Positions 1 through 12,109 are shown, numbered from the stretch's first letter. The stretch is DNA of 64,000 nt from Sclerotinia nivalis (GCA_029531795.1 JAPEIS010000005.1:928001-992000), one strand, 5' to 3'. Made by a program: numbers and translations. The notes: generated from the sequence alone by a model not told the origin.

Positions 1-624
1 CCCTTACAGATAATGCTGATACATTCATTGTTTTCGTGCAGATATTGGAGAATCGTTGTCTATATTTGATGGAATCGATTAGTTCTGGTTGTAATCCAAT
101 TATCCCGTTATTTTATAATATTATTCAAAACCTGAATTTTATTAACTATACCTTTGCTTTATCCCCAAATCCTACTATTTGATTTGCTATTCCCATTACG
201 ATTATACCTGCTGAAGATCCAATAGATCTCAATTCCCAAAGATATACTAATAAATATAAATAAGAGAAATACTTCCATTATAGATCTATCGATCACTATA
301 TGAAAGACTATCTGTTTTTAGATAATCGTTTTATACAAACTAAAACTAACCTTATCAGTTTTACCCCACCATCCTTTGTTCCGTTCTCTATTTAGATTCA
401 ATTATATATTATATCATTATACAATCTATCCCTTTTCGGTTTTTCGAATTCGGGAAACAAAGTTTGTTTAGTATAAATCGTTATCAAACGAAAGTTTTAT
501 ATATATTATATTTATCTGTTATTGCAATTCGAAGCTTATCTTTCGTTAAAGAAATAAACAATCGAACAAATTTGATAATATTATTTGTTATTGTTCTATC
601 GATGTTTAATCAATCTTGTTCTAT
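1..624 (+). pseudogene. gypsy-1: gag/5' remnant
   Basis: This is the probable gag and gag-protease linker of the forward Ty3/gypsy element whose protease begins just downstream. No gag motif or CCHC knuckle is readable: all frames are broken by stops, and the only open stretch (464-679) runs into the protease domain. Assignment rests on position alone. The 5' LTR lies outside the window or has been lost. Gag would package the element RNA in virus-like particles. Confidence 0.4.
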
Positions 625-875
625 TTATATTATAATGGATAGTGAATACAAAGGATATATTTTCGCAAATCGAAGTTAAATTGAAATTACCAAACTCCCA
701 ATATACAAATTATCTATCCCATTCGAAATTATTAGATTCGATAAGAAAATACTATCTGAAAATCGAATAGATCGTTACATTCTAACCAATCTGCAAATCA
801 ACAATTATTACGAAAAGAGATCAAAAATCTATATCATTGAATTAATTTATTATCCGATTGTCCTAGGATTAATAT
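625..875 (+). pseudogene. gypsy-1: aspartic protease remnant
   Basis: Retropepsin-like protease that would process the Gag-Pol polyprotein. The frame reads IMDSEYKGYIFANRS, which fits the fungal chromovirus catalytic motif (DSG followed by a Phe-Ile/Ala segment). The Gly after Asp-Ser is Glu here, as a G-to-A change would give. A later block ends YPIVLGL, matching the conserved hydrophobic C-terminal block of these proteases (typically ILG followed by a Trp-Leu). A single TAA interrupts the domain near 677. The catalytic Asp survives, but the altered flap motif and stop make it inactive. Confidence 0.7.
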
Positions 876-964
876 AACTAAAGAAGTACAATCCCTATAT
901 CGAATTCGCATTTAATACATTCCGATTCGATAACAAATTCTATCGAAAATTCTGTAATATATTA

Positions 965-1960
965 TTGCAATTATCCCGTATAAAAGCATTGCAGGACATC
1001 CTAAAGAAAACCTGTTTAGTATATTTATTTTTCCACCCGGATACCCTTCAAAGCAAGGACATTGTATCTATATCAATGAGAGCCTATATAGTGTACACTC
1101 GCTGCGATTATAAGATATTCCAGGTTACTATAGACCTGATTGACGATATCCTGTTCCAAAGAAAAGACCTTATTCCATCTAATCTACCTAAGGAATTCCG
1201 ATCCTGGATCGATGTATTCTCCCTACAAAACACCGATAAACTACCCCTATACCAATCATACAACCACAATATCTATCTAAAAAAGGAAATCAAATTACCA
1301 TTTGGAATTCTCTATTCTATATCCCGAAACGAACTTATTGCTCTGAAAAACTAACTATCCGAGAATCTTCAAAAAGAATTCATCCGTCCGAGTTTATCTG
1401 TTTCGGTTTTGTCTATTCTATTCGTTAAAAAATTCGATAAAGAATTATAATTCTATATCGACTATCGAACTCTAAATAACCTATCAACAAAAGATTGCTA
1501 TCTGCTACCATTTACCAAAGAATCCTTGAACAATCTGAAAGGAATAAAGTTCTTTACAAAGATCGATATCATCTCTATATTCAACAATATAAGGATTAAG
1601 AAAAAACAAGAATATTTAATTACTTTTTGTACCCATTTCGATCTATTTGAGACCTTGATTATACCCTTTGGATTGATCGGCGCACCCACTATATTCCAGT
1701 GTTTTATCAACGATACTCTACAAAAGTATCTAGATATATTCTATATTATTTATCTAGATAATATTTTGATCTACAATAGAACCCATTCTGAATATATCGC
1801 TTATATTCAAAAAATCTTGGAAGTCCTAAAGAAGGTTGATCTGTATACGAATCTAAAGAAATACAACTTCTTGAAACCTGAAACCAAATTCCTAGATCTT
1901 ATTATAGACCAAGAAGATATCCGAATAGATCCTACAAAGATCAAAACGATCGTCGAATAG
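965..1960 (+). pseudogene. gypsy-1: reverse transcriptase domain
   Basis: RT of a Ty3/gypsy chromovirus, copying element RNA into cDNA. Blocks appear in order: LPKEFRSWIDVFS and the LPLYQSYNHNIYL region before the palm (from 1181), then ENLQKEFIRPS, then FVKKFDKEL with an in-frame TAA, then FFTKIDIISIFNNIRI (first catalytic Asp kept), then PFGLIGAPTIFQ, then YLDNILIYN near 1755. The last is the YLDD active site with its second Asp changed to Asn. The open segments 965-1354 and 1526-1960 share one frame and are separated only by stops at RIP-type positions. The C-terminal block before RNase H (IDPTKIKTIVE) is present, so the domain is full length but dead. Confidence 0.9.
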
Positions 1961-2608
1961 AAGATTCCGGTCTATCTAATAGATATATAAGTATTTATCG
2001 AGTTTGGTAATTTCTATCAACGATTTATTCATGGTTTCTTATCTATTATATATTTATTAATTAATTTGATCCAAAAGAATATTCCGTTTGTTTGAAATCC
2101 TATTTATACGAAAACTTTTTCCGTTTTGAAGATAATATTTATTGAAATATCAATCCTAATTGTTTTTGATTAGGAAAAAGATATAATTATAGAAATTAAT
2201 ATATCCGATTTTGTATTTGTTGAAATGCTATTCTAATACAACAATATAAGAATCCTGAAACCTGTTATGTATTTCTCGAAAAAGCATTCGATCATCGAAT
2301 ATAATTACGAGATTTATAATAAAGAATTATTAATTATTATTCGATACTTTAAGAAATAATATTTAGAATTAGAAGGAATATTGTTTTCGATCCAAATGAT
2401 TATAGATTACAAGAATTTGGAGTATTTTACAATTACCAAATTATTGAATCACTATCAAACTTATTAATCTGAATTTCTGTTTCGATTCAATTTCAAGATT
2501 ATCTATCAATTAGATAAATAAAAAGCTAAACTTGATGCTTTGATTAGGAGATTAAAGAATCTATCTAAAGAAAAGAATGAACGCCTTTTATATTAAAGCC
2601 AAACAATT
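1961..2608 (+). pseudogene. gypsy-1: RNase H domain
   Basis: RNase H that would degrade RNA in the RNA:DNA hybrid. The same frame as the RT continues with stops. FYQRFIHGFLSI matches the RT-RNase H connection, [15 protein letters not shown] matches the conserved His/Asn-Tyr-(x)-Asp-Lys-Glu-Leu block, and IDYKNLEYF near 2404 matches the TDHKNLxYF motif, with Thr changed to Ile and His to Tyr. At least six premature stops are present. Without a cellular RNase H motif outside this context, the ordering RT then RNase H then integrase is the main support. Confidence 0.8.
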
Positions 2609-3340
2609 TTGAAATCAGAAAATCTTGATCTTGTTTTGTTCTCTGTATTTATTTTTGTTTTTGTATTTATCTCGTCTGTACTTATCTCGTCTGATCCGAT
2701 AGATTCCCCGAAGAAAAGAGTTCGTTTTGCGATCACTATTTATAGTCAATCCTATCGATCATCGAAAGAATCTGATTCAGTTTGTTCAATTTCTAGATCT
2801 ATTCTATCCATCTCTAATTCCCTATCTATTTCTGATATTTTGTTTATCCTCAAAGTTTTATCGATCTTTAAACTATTATCTACTTTTATTACTCTGCTTG
2901 ATCAATCCTCGACATTTGTTATAATCCCCAATCTGCTATTCAAATCATCAAAAGAATTGAAAACTCTATTTACTGAAATATATATATCCGATCCTATACT
3001 TGTATCTATTCTAAAGATCTTAATAGAAAAAGTATTCAAGTATCCCTATATTACCCTATCCGAATATATCGAGAATAATAGTCTGCTGTATTATCACAGA
3101 AAGCTTTTCGTTTCTGATCATGATAATCTAAAAACTGAACTGCTTCATCTAATCCACGATTCCTTTATTACAAATCATTTATACTGTATTTACATCTTTG
3201 AGCTTCTATCCCGAAACTATTATTGGTCTGGATATTATAACTATGTCAACCATTGGATACATAATTGTTATAACTATTACCAAGCAATATCGAACTATAG
3301 AAAACAAGAAGGTATCTTCCGTTCGCTTCTAATCCCTTAA
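2609..3340 (+). pseudogene. gypsy-1: linker and integrase H2C2 zinc-binding domain
   Basis: The first ~130 codons (Ser/Ile/Leu-rich) are an extended linker. From about 3050 the frame matches the integrase N-terminal zinc domain: SLLYYHRKLFVSD, then HDSFITNHLY with both zinc His, then FELLSRNYYWSGYYNYV, then HNCYNYYQ. The second Cys of the CxxC pair is Tyr, as TGC/TGT to TAC/TAT would give. This is the longest open stretch in the window (243 codons), yet the domain cannot bind zinc normally. It is followed directly by the integrase core. Confidence 0.85.
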
Positions 3341-3730
3341 CAAGTGTAAAGGGATATATCGATCGATTTCATAATACACCTCCCGAAAAGTTTTGGTTAC
3401 AATATAATATTCGTAATAATCGATTGATTAACTAAAATAAAGCATTTCCTGTTTTGTTATAGTACTTATAATTCCGAAGAAATAGCTTGTTTGTTTTTGA
3501 AGTATGTCTGGAAACTGTATGGCTTATTGTCGACAATTATATTTGATCATGATGTTCAATTCATATCTGATTTCTGGAAACATATCTGTAAACGCCTGAG
3601 TACAGCATCGAAACTATCGACAGCCTATCATTCGGAAATTGATGAACAAACTAAAAGAGCAAATGCTATACTCGAACAATATCTCCAATCATACATCTTG
3701 TATTTGCAAAACGATTGATCCGAATAATTG
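3341..3730 (+). pseudogene. gypsy-1: integrase catalytic core
   Basis: DDE integrase that would insert cDNA into the genome. The frame first reads ISIDFI (first Asp), then FVIIDRLI. Around 3455-3465 a one-base shift moves the coding frame to the open stretch 3491-3718, which reads KLYGLLSTIIFDHDVQF (second Asp region), LSTAYHSEIDEQTKRANA and LEQYLQSY. The catalytic Glu of the usual QTER motif is Lys here, as GAA to AAA would give. Frameshift plus loss of the Glu make it inactive. Confidence 0.85.
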
Positions 3731-4189
3731 TCGATTACTGAATTTTCAATCAATTCTATCTGATTTGAAAGTTCCTATCTAATCTTGTTCTTTGCAAATT
3801 ATAATTATTATCCGTATATAGAATTTGAATCGTCTATTATTACTAATCACTTTGGTATCTAAGATACCAAAGAGTTTGTTAAGAAAATATCCCTGATCGT
3901 TGAATATCTGAAAATCGAATTGATCGTTAATCAAATTCGTTATATAAAGAATACTAATATTTATTATACTTCTATCTGTTATTACAATCTTAATAATCTG
4001 ATTTGATTGAATACCAAAAACATCAAGATTCTAAAACCCTAAAAGAAACTAGATTGAAAGAATCTAAACCCATTCCAAATCCTACAAATTATAAATACAT
4101 ATACTTACAAACTCGAACTACCTACTTCGATAAAAAATCATCTTATATTCTATATAAACTTATTACATTCCACTCATAACGATTCTATC
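3731..4189 (+). pseudogene. gypsy-1: integrase C-terminal region
   Basis: Continuation of pol between the integrase core and the chromodomain, heavily interrupted by stops. FANYNYYP near 3794 fits the FxxNYGxHP motif that follows the core in chromoviruses, and KVYIIxxN-like basic stretches follow. Nothing else is assignable. A 4163-4429 open frame on the opposite strand is antisense to the chromodomain and is not a gene. Confidence 0.6.
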
Positions 4190-4440
4190 CCTAATCAATA
4201 TAATCCGCTTTTTTCTTCTATTGAAATCAAAGGAATCGAACAATTCGAAATAAAGAAAGTTCTGAATTCCCATTAGAAATATTGTAATCGCAATAGCCCT
4301 TGCTTGAAATATACCATCCGATAAATCGATTACAACGAACCAATCGAAAAGCCTACTGATTACCTGAACAACATTCGAAAGTTGATTCAGAATTATTATC
4401 GAAGATATCCAGATAAACTTGATCCTCATAATCGCCTCAA
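4190..4440 (+). pseudogene. gypsy-1: chromodomain
   Basis: Chromodomain at the C terminus of integrase, the part that targets chromoviruses to heterochromatin. The frame reads IKGIEQFEIKKVLNSH, a stop, KYCNRNSPCLKYTIR, a stop, IDYNEPIEKPTDYLNNI, then IQNYYRRYPDKLDP. This matches the order EEFEVEAILDSR, YLVRWKGY, TWEP..LKN, EFHRRYPDKP. Both stops fall where relatives have Trp or Arg/Gln. It places gypsy-1 in the chromovirus branch. Confidence 0.8.
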
Positions 4441-4703
4441 CAGAATTCGACCTTAAGGAAAAAGGTATTATTACAAGGTTAAAACCGGGTTATTGGATTG
4501 ATTCCTTTAATAGACTTTATCTATCCGATCCAATACTGAGCAAGGCACACTTGGTAATTGTACCCTGTAAGAGCGCTAGAACTCGGAGCTCTAGTATACA
4601 CAAATGTATTTAAAGGAAATATTCCTTCTATAGAAACGTAGCTCTTCGAGCTACATCTTATCAATAAAAGTGATTTCTGTTATCCTGTCTGCTGCCTCCG
4701 TGA
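4441..4703 (+). mobile_element. gypsy-1: 3' end, possible 3' LTR
   Basis: After the chromodomain an open tail runs to 4613 and then a GC-richer segment follows. A candidate LTR runs from TGTAAGAGC at 4566 to GTGATA at about 4703. It contains two small palindromes (AGAACTCGGAGCTCTAG near 4581 and GTAGCTCTTCGAGCTAC near 4638). No second LTR is in the window, so the start is a guess. The end is supported because LINE copy 1 homology begins immediately after GTGATA, and gypsy A's LTRs end in the same motif. Confidence 0.45.
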
Positions 4704-5258
4704 TATATAATCCTTTTTAAAAACCTTCGAATTCTAAAAACTACAATTAATACTTCTCGAATTGTTTTCAAACCCAAAATAATCCAATACATCCGATACT
4801 TTCAATAGTACAATATTCGAACTTACTTTCATTCAGAAAGATACCGAATCTACAATATAATCAATTATATCAAAAAGAATTATTTTATTAGATATAATAT
4901 AATTTATAATTGTTTAATAAAATATCTACATTATAAAGGATTTCATTCAATAAATGATCTTAATTGCCCTTTTCGTTTTACAATTAAAAACCCCAAATCC
5001 AAAACAGAAAAGCAAACTATTCAGAAAATATCAAAGACAACTAAAATCAAAACTTATATCAATACAAAATACTTTAAAACTTCAAAAGCTAATTCTCTAA
5101 TGAAAAAACTCATTATTTCTTTAATTTCAATTCGAACTATTTAGATACTATCCTTACTAGCTTTATCCTTTATCAATCTTTTCAATCATTTCATTATATT
5201 AAAACTATCTCTTTTCCAATCCTATTTAATATATAATCCAAGAATATTTTCAAAACCC

Positions 5259-6110
5259 TTGATTATTTTACAAGTTAATATAATTAGAAATACTAGCTCT
5301 TATAAATTAGTATTTTCCTTAACTAACGATTCTTGTATTGATATAGTTCTAATTCAAGAACCTTATATATTCTCAAATATCTTATACCGAATTACTAAAT
5401 CCTATCCAATCTACAAAACTTTCACACCATTCGATAACTAGAAAATTCATCCTCGAATAATATCTTATATTTGCAAAAGAACAGATATTCGAATTAATCA
5501 ACTTCAATTTATCTCCTCTCAGAATTTATTATTTTTACATCTTCAATCTATCACTAATTCTATTCTTACAATTATCAATATTTACAATACTTCTAGAAAC
5601 AACCAAAATAAAAACCAAACGATAAAAGATTTATTTAATTTACCTTCTTTCTTTTTTAATTCTATACTTCTTACAAAGAATTTGAATCTTTATTATATAA
5701 AATAAAATCCCTTTTGTTCTATACACTCTAACTTTACAAAACTTTTTATAAATTAATTAGATAATCATTCTTTCAATCTTTTTTCTACAATTAACAAAAC
5801 TACTCATAATTTGAATAATATTCTTAATCTTATATTTCTTTCAGAATTATATACAACTAATACAACACTCGCTTTTCACCTTAATACAATTTCCGATTAC
5901 AAATCCTTACTAACAACTTTGAATTGGAATACAAAATTCCAAGATCTAACCTGAAGATTACGAATTGATATATTTGATGAAAAGCTCTTTTCAATTCTAC
6001 TAATAGAAAATCTAACGAATCTAAATCTTCAATCTTTATTCATAACTTCTGATCTTAATAATCTAACTTTGAATATCACTCAATCGATACAATTAGCATA
6101 TACAGAATCA
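5259..6110 (+). pseudogene. LINE copy 1: AP endonuclease domain
   Basis: N-terminal endonuclease of ORF2 that nicks target DNA. It begins ILQVNIIRNTSSYKLVF, matching the LQxNxxRs..s opening of Tad1-like APE domains, followed by CIDIVLIQEPY with the catalytic Glu. The later portion (to about 6100) is a run of short open pieces separated by stops where copy 2 also has stops or has Gln/Trp codons. The start at 5259 is where homology to an ORF2 N terminus begins; no confident initiator is seen. Confidence 0.75.
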
Positions 6111-7640
6111 ATTTAAAGATCACTCAACCGAAATACAAAACAATTATAATAGAACAAAACCTATTAAATAACTATTTAGGAAAACCAAACAAATAGTTCT
6201 ACAAAATCAAAACAGAATCTTCGAAAGATTATCAAAAAAGCGAAAAAGGAATTCTAGCTATCTAAACTTAATTCAATTAAGAAAATAAAGAATATCTTTA
6301 AAATAACAAAATGATATCAATCAATTAAAATATATCGAATTTCTTTTCTAATAGATCCTTTAAATCATTCTTTTACTATAATCATTCAAACCAAAAAAGA
6401 TCTATTTATCAATAATCTATTAACAAATACAATTGAAATTAATAATATCTCTTTCAATTCTTTTACAATCTTTATTCGCTCTATTCTATTTCCTAAAACT
6501 ACAATTCAAAATATTCAAACTACTATCCTCTATACAAATAATACAACTCTTAATATAAACAAAATCCCAATCAAGATATTATAATTAATATAATCACAGA
6601 TTGAATCTAGTATTCTACAACTTTTTCAAAAATATCTTGAAATAAACCATCACTTTGAATACTTTCGATTAACGATTGTAACTATCATCCCAAAATCAAA
6701 CAAATCAAATTATACAAACTCTAGATCTTATAAACCAATAATCCTACTCTTAATACTAAGAAAAAGCCTCGAATGTTTGATCACTAAAAAGATATCTTGG
6801 ATTACTATAATTCTCAAAATACTAATCAAACAACAATTCAAAACATTTTCTTTATATTCATCGATAGATCTCACAACTTACCTTATATATAATATAGAAA
6901 TAACCTTGAATTCAAATTCTAAAACTATTTTATAAATTATAAATATCAAAAATACTTTTGATATTATTCTCCCAAAACACTTAATCCATCGATTCAAAAA
7001 ACAAAAATAATCTAACAATCTAATTCGATAAATACAATCGTTTTCGACAAATCGATCAATTCGTATTCAGTTTAATAGCGAAACAAAACTCAATACTAAT
7101 ATTAAATATAATTTGTTATAAAGCTCCTCAATTTCATTTATTTTTTTTATATTTTATATAACCCCTTTGTTTTGATTAAACAATTCTATTCAAAGATTTG
7201 AATATACAAACGATATTGTATTAATAGCCTTTTCTTCAAATTTACAATCTAATTATAATAAATTATGATCTGAAATACTAAAAGCTTTAGATTGAAGCAA
7301 ATCTAAAAGAATCATTTTCGATCCTAAAAAGTTTGAACTGATATATTTCTTCAGAAACTCTAGAAAAGATATCGAAAACTTTATCATTTATACAGAAAAT
7401 CTTTCAATAACAAAGAAACCAAATCCATTGAGATAATTGAAAGTCTACTTCGATAAAGAATTGAATTTCAAATCTTATATTCAAATCCTTACAACTAAAG
7501 CTCTTACAATTGCAAATGCTTTGTATTCGCTTGAAAAAACAATTCAAAATATTCCATCAATTTTGTTTCAAAGAATAATTACCGTTTATATTTTAAAGAA
7601 ATACTATTTTGCAATCTAAATCTGATAACTTAATTGAATT
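6111..7640 (+). pseudogene. LINE copy 1: reverse transcriptase domain
   Basis: RT of the LINE. The active-site block reads IYTNDIVLI near 7200, so the usual xDD has become ND; copy 2 shows the same. Downstream, VYFDKELNFKSYIQIL and KALTIANALYSLEKT (7437-7550) match the Tad1-type post-palm region (GVYFDRKLSFK..h...AxKALxxAxxLrsL). The block SILFQRIITVYILKK follows. Multiple stops; no intact ORF. Confidence 0.8.
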
Positions 7641-8980
7641 AGAAAACAAAATCGAAACTTTACAATTTCGAATCAAGTAAATAGATATTTGAAACTTTTG
7701 AATAAGATTATATTAATTAATATTCGAATAATCCTTTTTGTATTCTATATAATTAATATTACTATTTTATACAAGGAATCAAATCTGATACCCTCTAAGA
7801 TTAAGTTTAATCTGATATTCCAAAGTTTCACAATCCAAACGATTCGATTCGATTCTAAACATTCCCTTCGAATCCGAACCAAAAATATCCTAACTAAAAC
7901 TGATATTAGAATTGTTGAATCAAGATTTTCAAGAATTATTCTAACCTTTCCAAAAGCCGAATATATTAATCTAATTGTATTTCTCTTTTAGAGAAACAAA
8001 GAACTATATATTATTACAGAAACCAAAATCAATAGTTTTTTTGATTGTTCGAAAAAACAAATAGTTAAGGATTTCAAAAAGTTTATATTTATGATTCCAA
8101 AAAGTAATCTACAAATCTTCTTCGATAATTCGAAAAGCAAAGTTCTAGATAATATTATAAAAAGTAAATTAATGATTTATTAATACAATCTGCAAATAGA
8201 TCGATAGATTTTCTTATTAGATTATAATATTGAAATCTTTGATGCTAAAACAATTATAACTTTGAAAGATACTCAAATAACAATTCAACTACTTTCAATT
8301 AGATTTGTTATAGATCTTTAGGTTTTTTTAGATAATCTAAAGATTATTATATATTTAAGTTTTTATTCGATTAGATTCTTTCAATTTGTATTCGAAGAAT
8401 TCTACAAATTAGTTACAGTTTGGCCTTTTAGATCTCGTTTACCATATACCCGCCCTAATTCAATTCAAATTCGATAGATTCTTAAGTATCTAGATATCTT
8501 TGAAAACGAAGTAGTGAATAAAGTAATTAAAGAGAGAATAATACTTTTATTTTTATTTGATTCTATTTGTATTCTTATTTTCTTGAAAAGAATTGCTAAA
8601 TCGAATGCTAAATTAACAAGATCAAGGTTATGAACAATTACAATACTATTAAGCTATAATGATCTTTTTATAATTTATAACAATCAATCGATTATACTTT
8701 CTTTTAAACAAACGATATTAGAATATATCTTGATAACTAAATCTCAATACAGCGATTTCGCAATGTATTATAATCGATTCAATTACAAAGACCTCTATAT
8801 TTTATACTTATATAGAAAAAGAAAATCCTTTTTTTATTTTTATTTTTGTAAAGTTGGAAATACTCAAAAAACCCTTTCGAAATTATTACCATCTAAAGTT
8901 ATCTTTTATCTTTTGAGAAACATAGAAAAAACAACGAAACTAGCAATTTGGCTTAAATCTATAAGGTTCTATTAGGATAT
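7641..8980 (+). pseudogene. LINE copy 1: thumb, RNase H and C-terminal domain
   Basis: The frame at 7689-7991 (LLNKIILINIRIILFVF..) matches the connection after RT. RNase H follows: IFFDNSKSK near 8116, IEIFDAKTIITLKDT near 8228 and VFLDNLKI near 8319, spaced as in Tad1 RNase H. The C-terminal part runs through RIAKSNAKLTRSRL, then SQYSDFAMYYNRF, then YFCKVGNTQKTLSKLL (open 8730-8975). The last resembles the Cys-rich tail of these ORF2 proteins. It ends at a TAG after RFY. Confidence 0.75.
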
Positions 8981-9451
8981 ATATTTTCGATTTTTTGTAC
9001 AATTTATAAATTGAAGAATTGCTTTGATTTTTATTTTTATTTTATTTTATTTTTGGGGTTTTTTTTATATAAAGTATTGAATTTTGATTCGAAAAAAAAA
9101 AATTTATATAAACTTTAAAAAAAAAAAAAAAAATTTATATTAACAAAATATACTAAAAAGCTTGATTATAATAATGAAGAAAAGAAGATCAGGAATCGAA
9201 GGATCTAATTGTATTATAAAAGATAACTGAAATATTTATTCAAAGAATTAACTCAATATACAACAACAATCATATAAACCCTGCTAAAACATTTAGCATA
9301 TATAATAATACTGATAAACTTAGAATAGCTAATTAGAAATCCAGGGACCTTTCTCCTCTGGTATCCTTTATCCCAATTAGGAATTTGAAGCCTATGCTTC
9401 GTACAAAGCCTCGGACGAAAAATATCACACATGCAAGCAGGGACCGGAATG
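8981..9451 (+). other. LINE copy 1: 3' UTR with A-tract and hairpin
   Basis: Shared with copy 2 past the long A run at 9118-9132, so that A run is internal and not the poly(A) tail. Homology continues to GCAAGCAGGGACCG at about 9450. A hairpin lies at 9387-9412 (GAAGCCTATGC, loop TTC), eroded relative to copy 2. It is probably the RT recognition element of the 3' end; that role is inferred. Confidence 0.6.
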
Positions 9452-10671
9452 CGATGATTCAATATCTGTACGTGGTGCATCCTACGAATCTGTAATTTAT
9501 TTACAGAGCCAAGATTGAATCAAACTGAAGCTGAGCAAAGGTTGTGTTTTAAAAAGGAGCGGTACTGGATGTGAAGGTATTGTGAATTTAATCCGGAATA
9601 GAGGACTTATCAATCGAACGAAAATAAAAACTATTTGACAATCAACGAAACAACGACAGAATTCGAAACGGAACCATCTTTACAAATCTGTAATGGGATG
9701 CAAAGTCTGAGAATTGCTTTAAGGAGTATTTCAAAGCGGATTGTCTTTACGAATCTATATAGGAGTAGAGCCTGAAAAGGAAAGCATTGTACTGATAATT
9801 GATAGGGCATTTCTGGGGTGCTAGTATATAGAGTTTTCATGATCCAATAATATGTATAATCTACAGATAAACTGAATTGGAAGTTTATAGATGATTAAGA
9901 GAGGTAATCGAGAATATATAAAGGTTGTGATAGAATCTTATTGAGATCGATGGAAGTATAAATAAACTAGGGATAAAAGAATGCTTTTGGTATTTTGCTT
10001 TACGAATATACAAGAGCAGTATTACAACGATAAAAGAACTCTCGAATGAAAAGAATGTTTTTAGCGGGTTTCACTTTTGTACGAAGTATTCGACAAATAT
10101 CACAACAGCAAATGAATTCTGGTAAAGACTACCTTACGATATATATATACGATATATTCCCAATTCTTTGTATTATCGATTACAAACTATATATTAAAGG
10201 AATAGACTTTGCAGATTGTGTTTTGGTTAGTAAGCTAAAAACGCTATATTTTAAATTGTCTGGCTAGAGGTTAAAACATAGCAAAGCTTATAAGATACAG
10301 TCGGTTTTGTTATATAGAAGAGATTCGGCAAGATAACACGAAATGATATACAAGTCGCGGAATGTAGTGTATAATGATAGCGATAGTAATATTGTTTATA
10401 CAGCTCGAGAGGATGGATATATATATCGGTTTACAATAGAATATAAGGTAGTTGATAATAAAGATATCAAATAGGTTTAAAAAGCAAATAGAATAATAAA
10501 TGTAAAAAAGTTGTTTTGCTTAAGGGCAATCTTTTCAAAGGATATTGAAACTGACATCTAGTATCTGGAAAAGCATAATAAGAATTGATTACTCTTACTT
10601 ATATTTGTAATCTCATTAGATACACTATAAAAGACTTATAGATTTACAAATATAATATTATTTCTGCCCGC
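9452..10671 (+). other. Spacer between LINE copies, less AT-rich, unassigned
   Basis: No recognisable domain on either strand. Base composition is visibly less AT-rich than the flanks and purine-biased on the plus strand. A degenerate direct repeat with a period of about 70 bp occurs at 9650-9790 (CGAAACGG..TTTACAAATCTGTA and CAAAGCGG..TTTACGAATCTATA), with a weaker third unit near 9485. The small open frames (9253-9480 and 9631-9840 minus; 10,046-10,267 plus) have no recognisable motif. It could be pre-existing target DNA or a further decayed element. Confidence 0.5.
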
Positions 10672-10689
10672 TCTCTCAACTTCTTCCCT

Positions 10690-11338
10690 TTCTCAGTCTC
10701 TGACTAATACAATCAAAGCTACTACTAATAGAGCAAATGAAGATCAACAGATCTTTAACCCCATTGCTCTATTGTAAAATGAATACCTTAATATCGAAAC
10801 AATTCGAACTCTCTCTATTCGATTTCGTAAACCCCTGATTACACTTTGTATCGATATCTTTTCTATTACAAACAAACATTTCGATTTATATATCAATAGA
10901 TTATATTCTTTTCGAATTACCAAATCCTTTATTACCCTTCCTATTCAACCAAATCCCAATTCTATATAACAAAAAACTACAATTCAATACCTTAAGAATT
11001 CTATCTATACTTAGAAAACTGCAATTTTAATTATACAATTTATAATCTCAAAAACTAAAAGCCAATCTAAAACTCAATTTAAAACTTTGAACAAAATCGA
11101 TACTTATCTCTTTATTCATATCGAATTCGATCATTCAATCCAAAAAACCGGTTCCTTCGTTGTACTAAATACATTAAAAAAACAATTAAAAACTAATACG
11201 AATCTTTTTAAAGAAGTTCAAATAATAAATACTGGATTTACATTATATACAAATTCTCTAACAGACTTAACAGCTTTGAAAAACCTTTCAAATATAATTG
11301 AAAAAGTATTCGAAACTTGTAAAATCGAACAACAATAA
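10690..11338 (+). pseudogene. LINE copy 2: ORF1 (gag-like) remnant
   Basis: The ORF1 product would be an RNA-binding chaperone of the LINE ribonucleoprotein. The last third is open (11,087-11,338) and reads LNKIDTYLFIHIEFDHS, VLNTLKKQL, INTGFTLYTNSLTDL, NIIEKVFETCKIEQQ and then a stop. It aligns with the equivalent part of copy 3 (16,888-17,138), which shows that this is a shared ORF. The upstream part has several stops. I saw no CCHC knuckle in the readable part. Confidence 0.65.
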
Positions 11339-12109
11339 ATATGGATTATCTATCGATTAAATTATATTTTATAAACTATTACAGTTCTAAAAGATTTACA
11401 ATAATTGATCATTGTTCTAATCGAATCGGAAACTATACGAGATTATCAACGATAATACTAGACAACGAACAATTCAAGTAATTGAATCTATACAAAGCAA
11501 AGAATCCAATTTATATAATTCTATTTGGTTTTTGAACTTTTCAATTTTGCAATATATAGCTCTTCCTAAGAACCTCCAGATTCTAGAAACTACAATTAAT
11601 ACCTTTCAGATTATCTTCAAATCTAAAATAATCCAATACATTCGATACTTTCAATAATACAATACTCGAGCCTATTTTCGTTCTGAAAAGTACCGAATCT
11701 GTAGTACAATCGAGTATACAGAAAAAAATCATTCTATTAGATATAATACAATTCATGATTGCCCAATAAGATATCTATACTATAATAGATCTTATTCAAC
11801 AAATGATTTTAAGTATTCTTTTCGTTTTATTATCAAAAGCTCCAAATCCAAAACAAAAAAGCAAACTATCCAGAAAATATCAAAGGCAATTAGAATCAGA
11901 GCTTATATTAATACAAAATACTCTAAAGCTTCAAAAACTAATTCTTCAATGAAAAAACTCATTGCCCTTTCAACCTCAATTCGAACTACCCAAATGCTCT
12001 ATCCTTGCTAACTCTACCTTCTTCCAATTTTTCCAATCGTTTTATTATATTAAATACTGCTTCTTTTTCGATCCTATTTAATATATAATCTAAGAATATC
12101 TTCAAAACC

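Larger units (their letters stand above)
4704..9451 (+). mobile_element. Tad1-like LINE, copy 1 (5'-truncated)
   Basis: Non-LTR retrotransposon aligned by eye with copy 2 at 10,672-16,312. It lacks ORF1 and begins within the ORF1-ORF2 interval, the usual 5' truncation of incomplete target-primed reverse transcription. Domains in order are AP endonuclease, RT, RNase H and a C-terminal Cys-containing segment, then a 3' UTR with a hairpin (9387-9412). Compared with copy 2, this copy carries mainly G-to-A changes on the plus strand and keeps its Cs. It abuts the putative gypsy-1 LTR end directly. Confidence 0.85.

Noticed and set aside
1498..1710. 70-codon open frame on the minus strand
   Set aside because: Antisense to the gypsy-1 reverse transcriptase.
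4163..4429. 88-codon open frame on the minus strand
   Set aside because: Antisense to the gypsy-1 chromodomain; sense strand carries the recognisable protein.
9110..9135. Long A run as the LINE poly(A) tail
   Set aside because: Copies 1 and 2 remain alignable for more than 300 bp past it, so it is internal.
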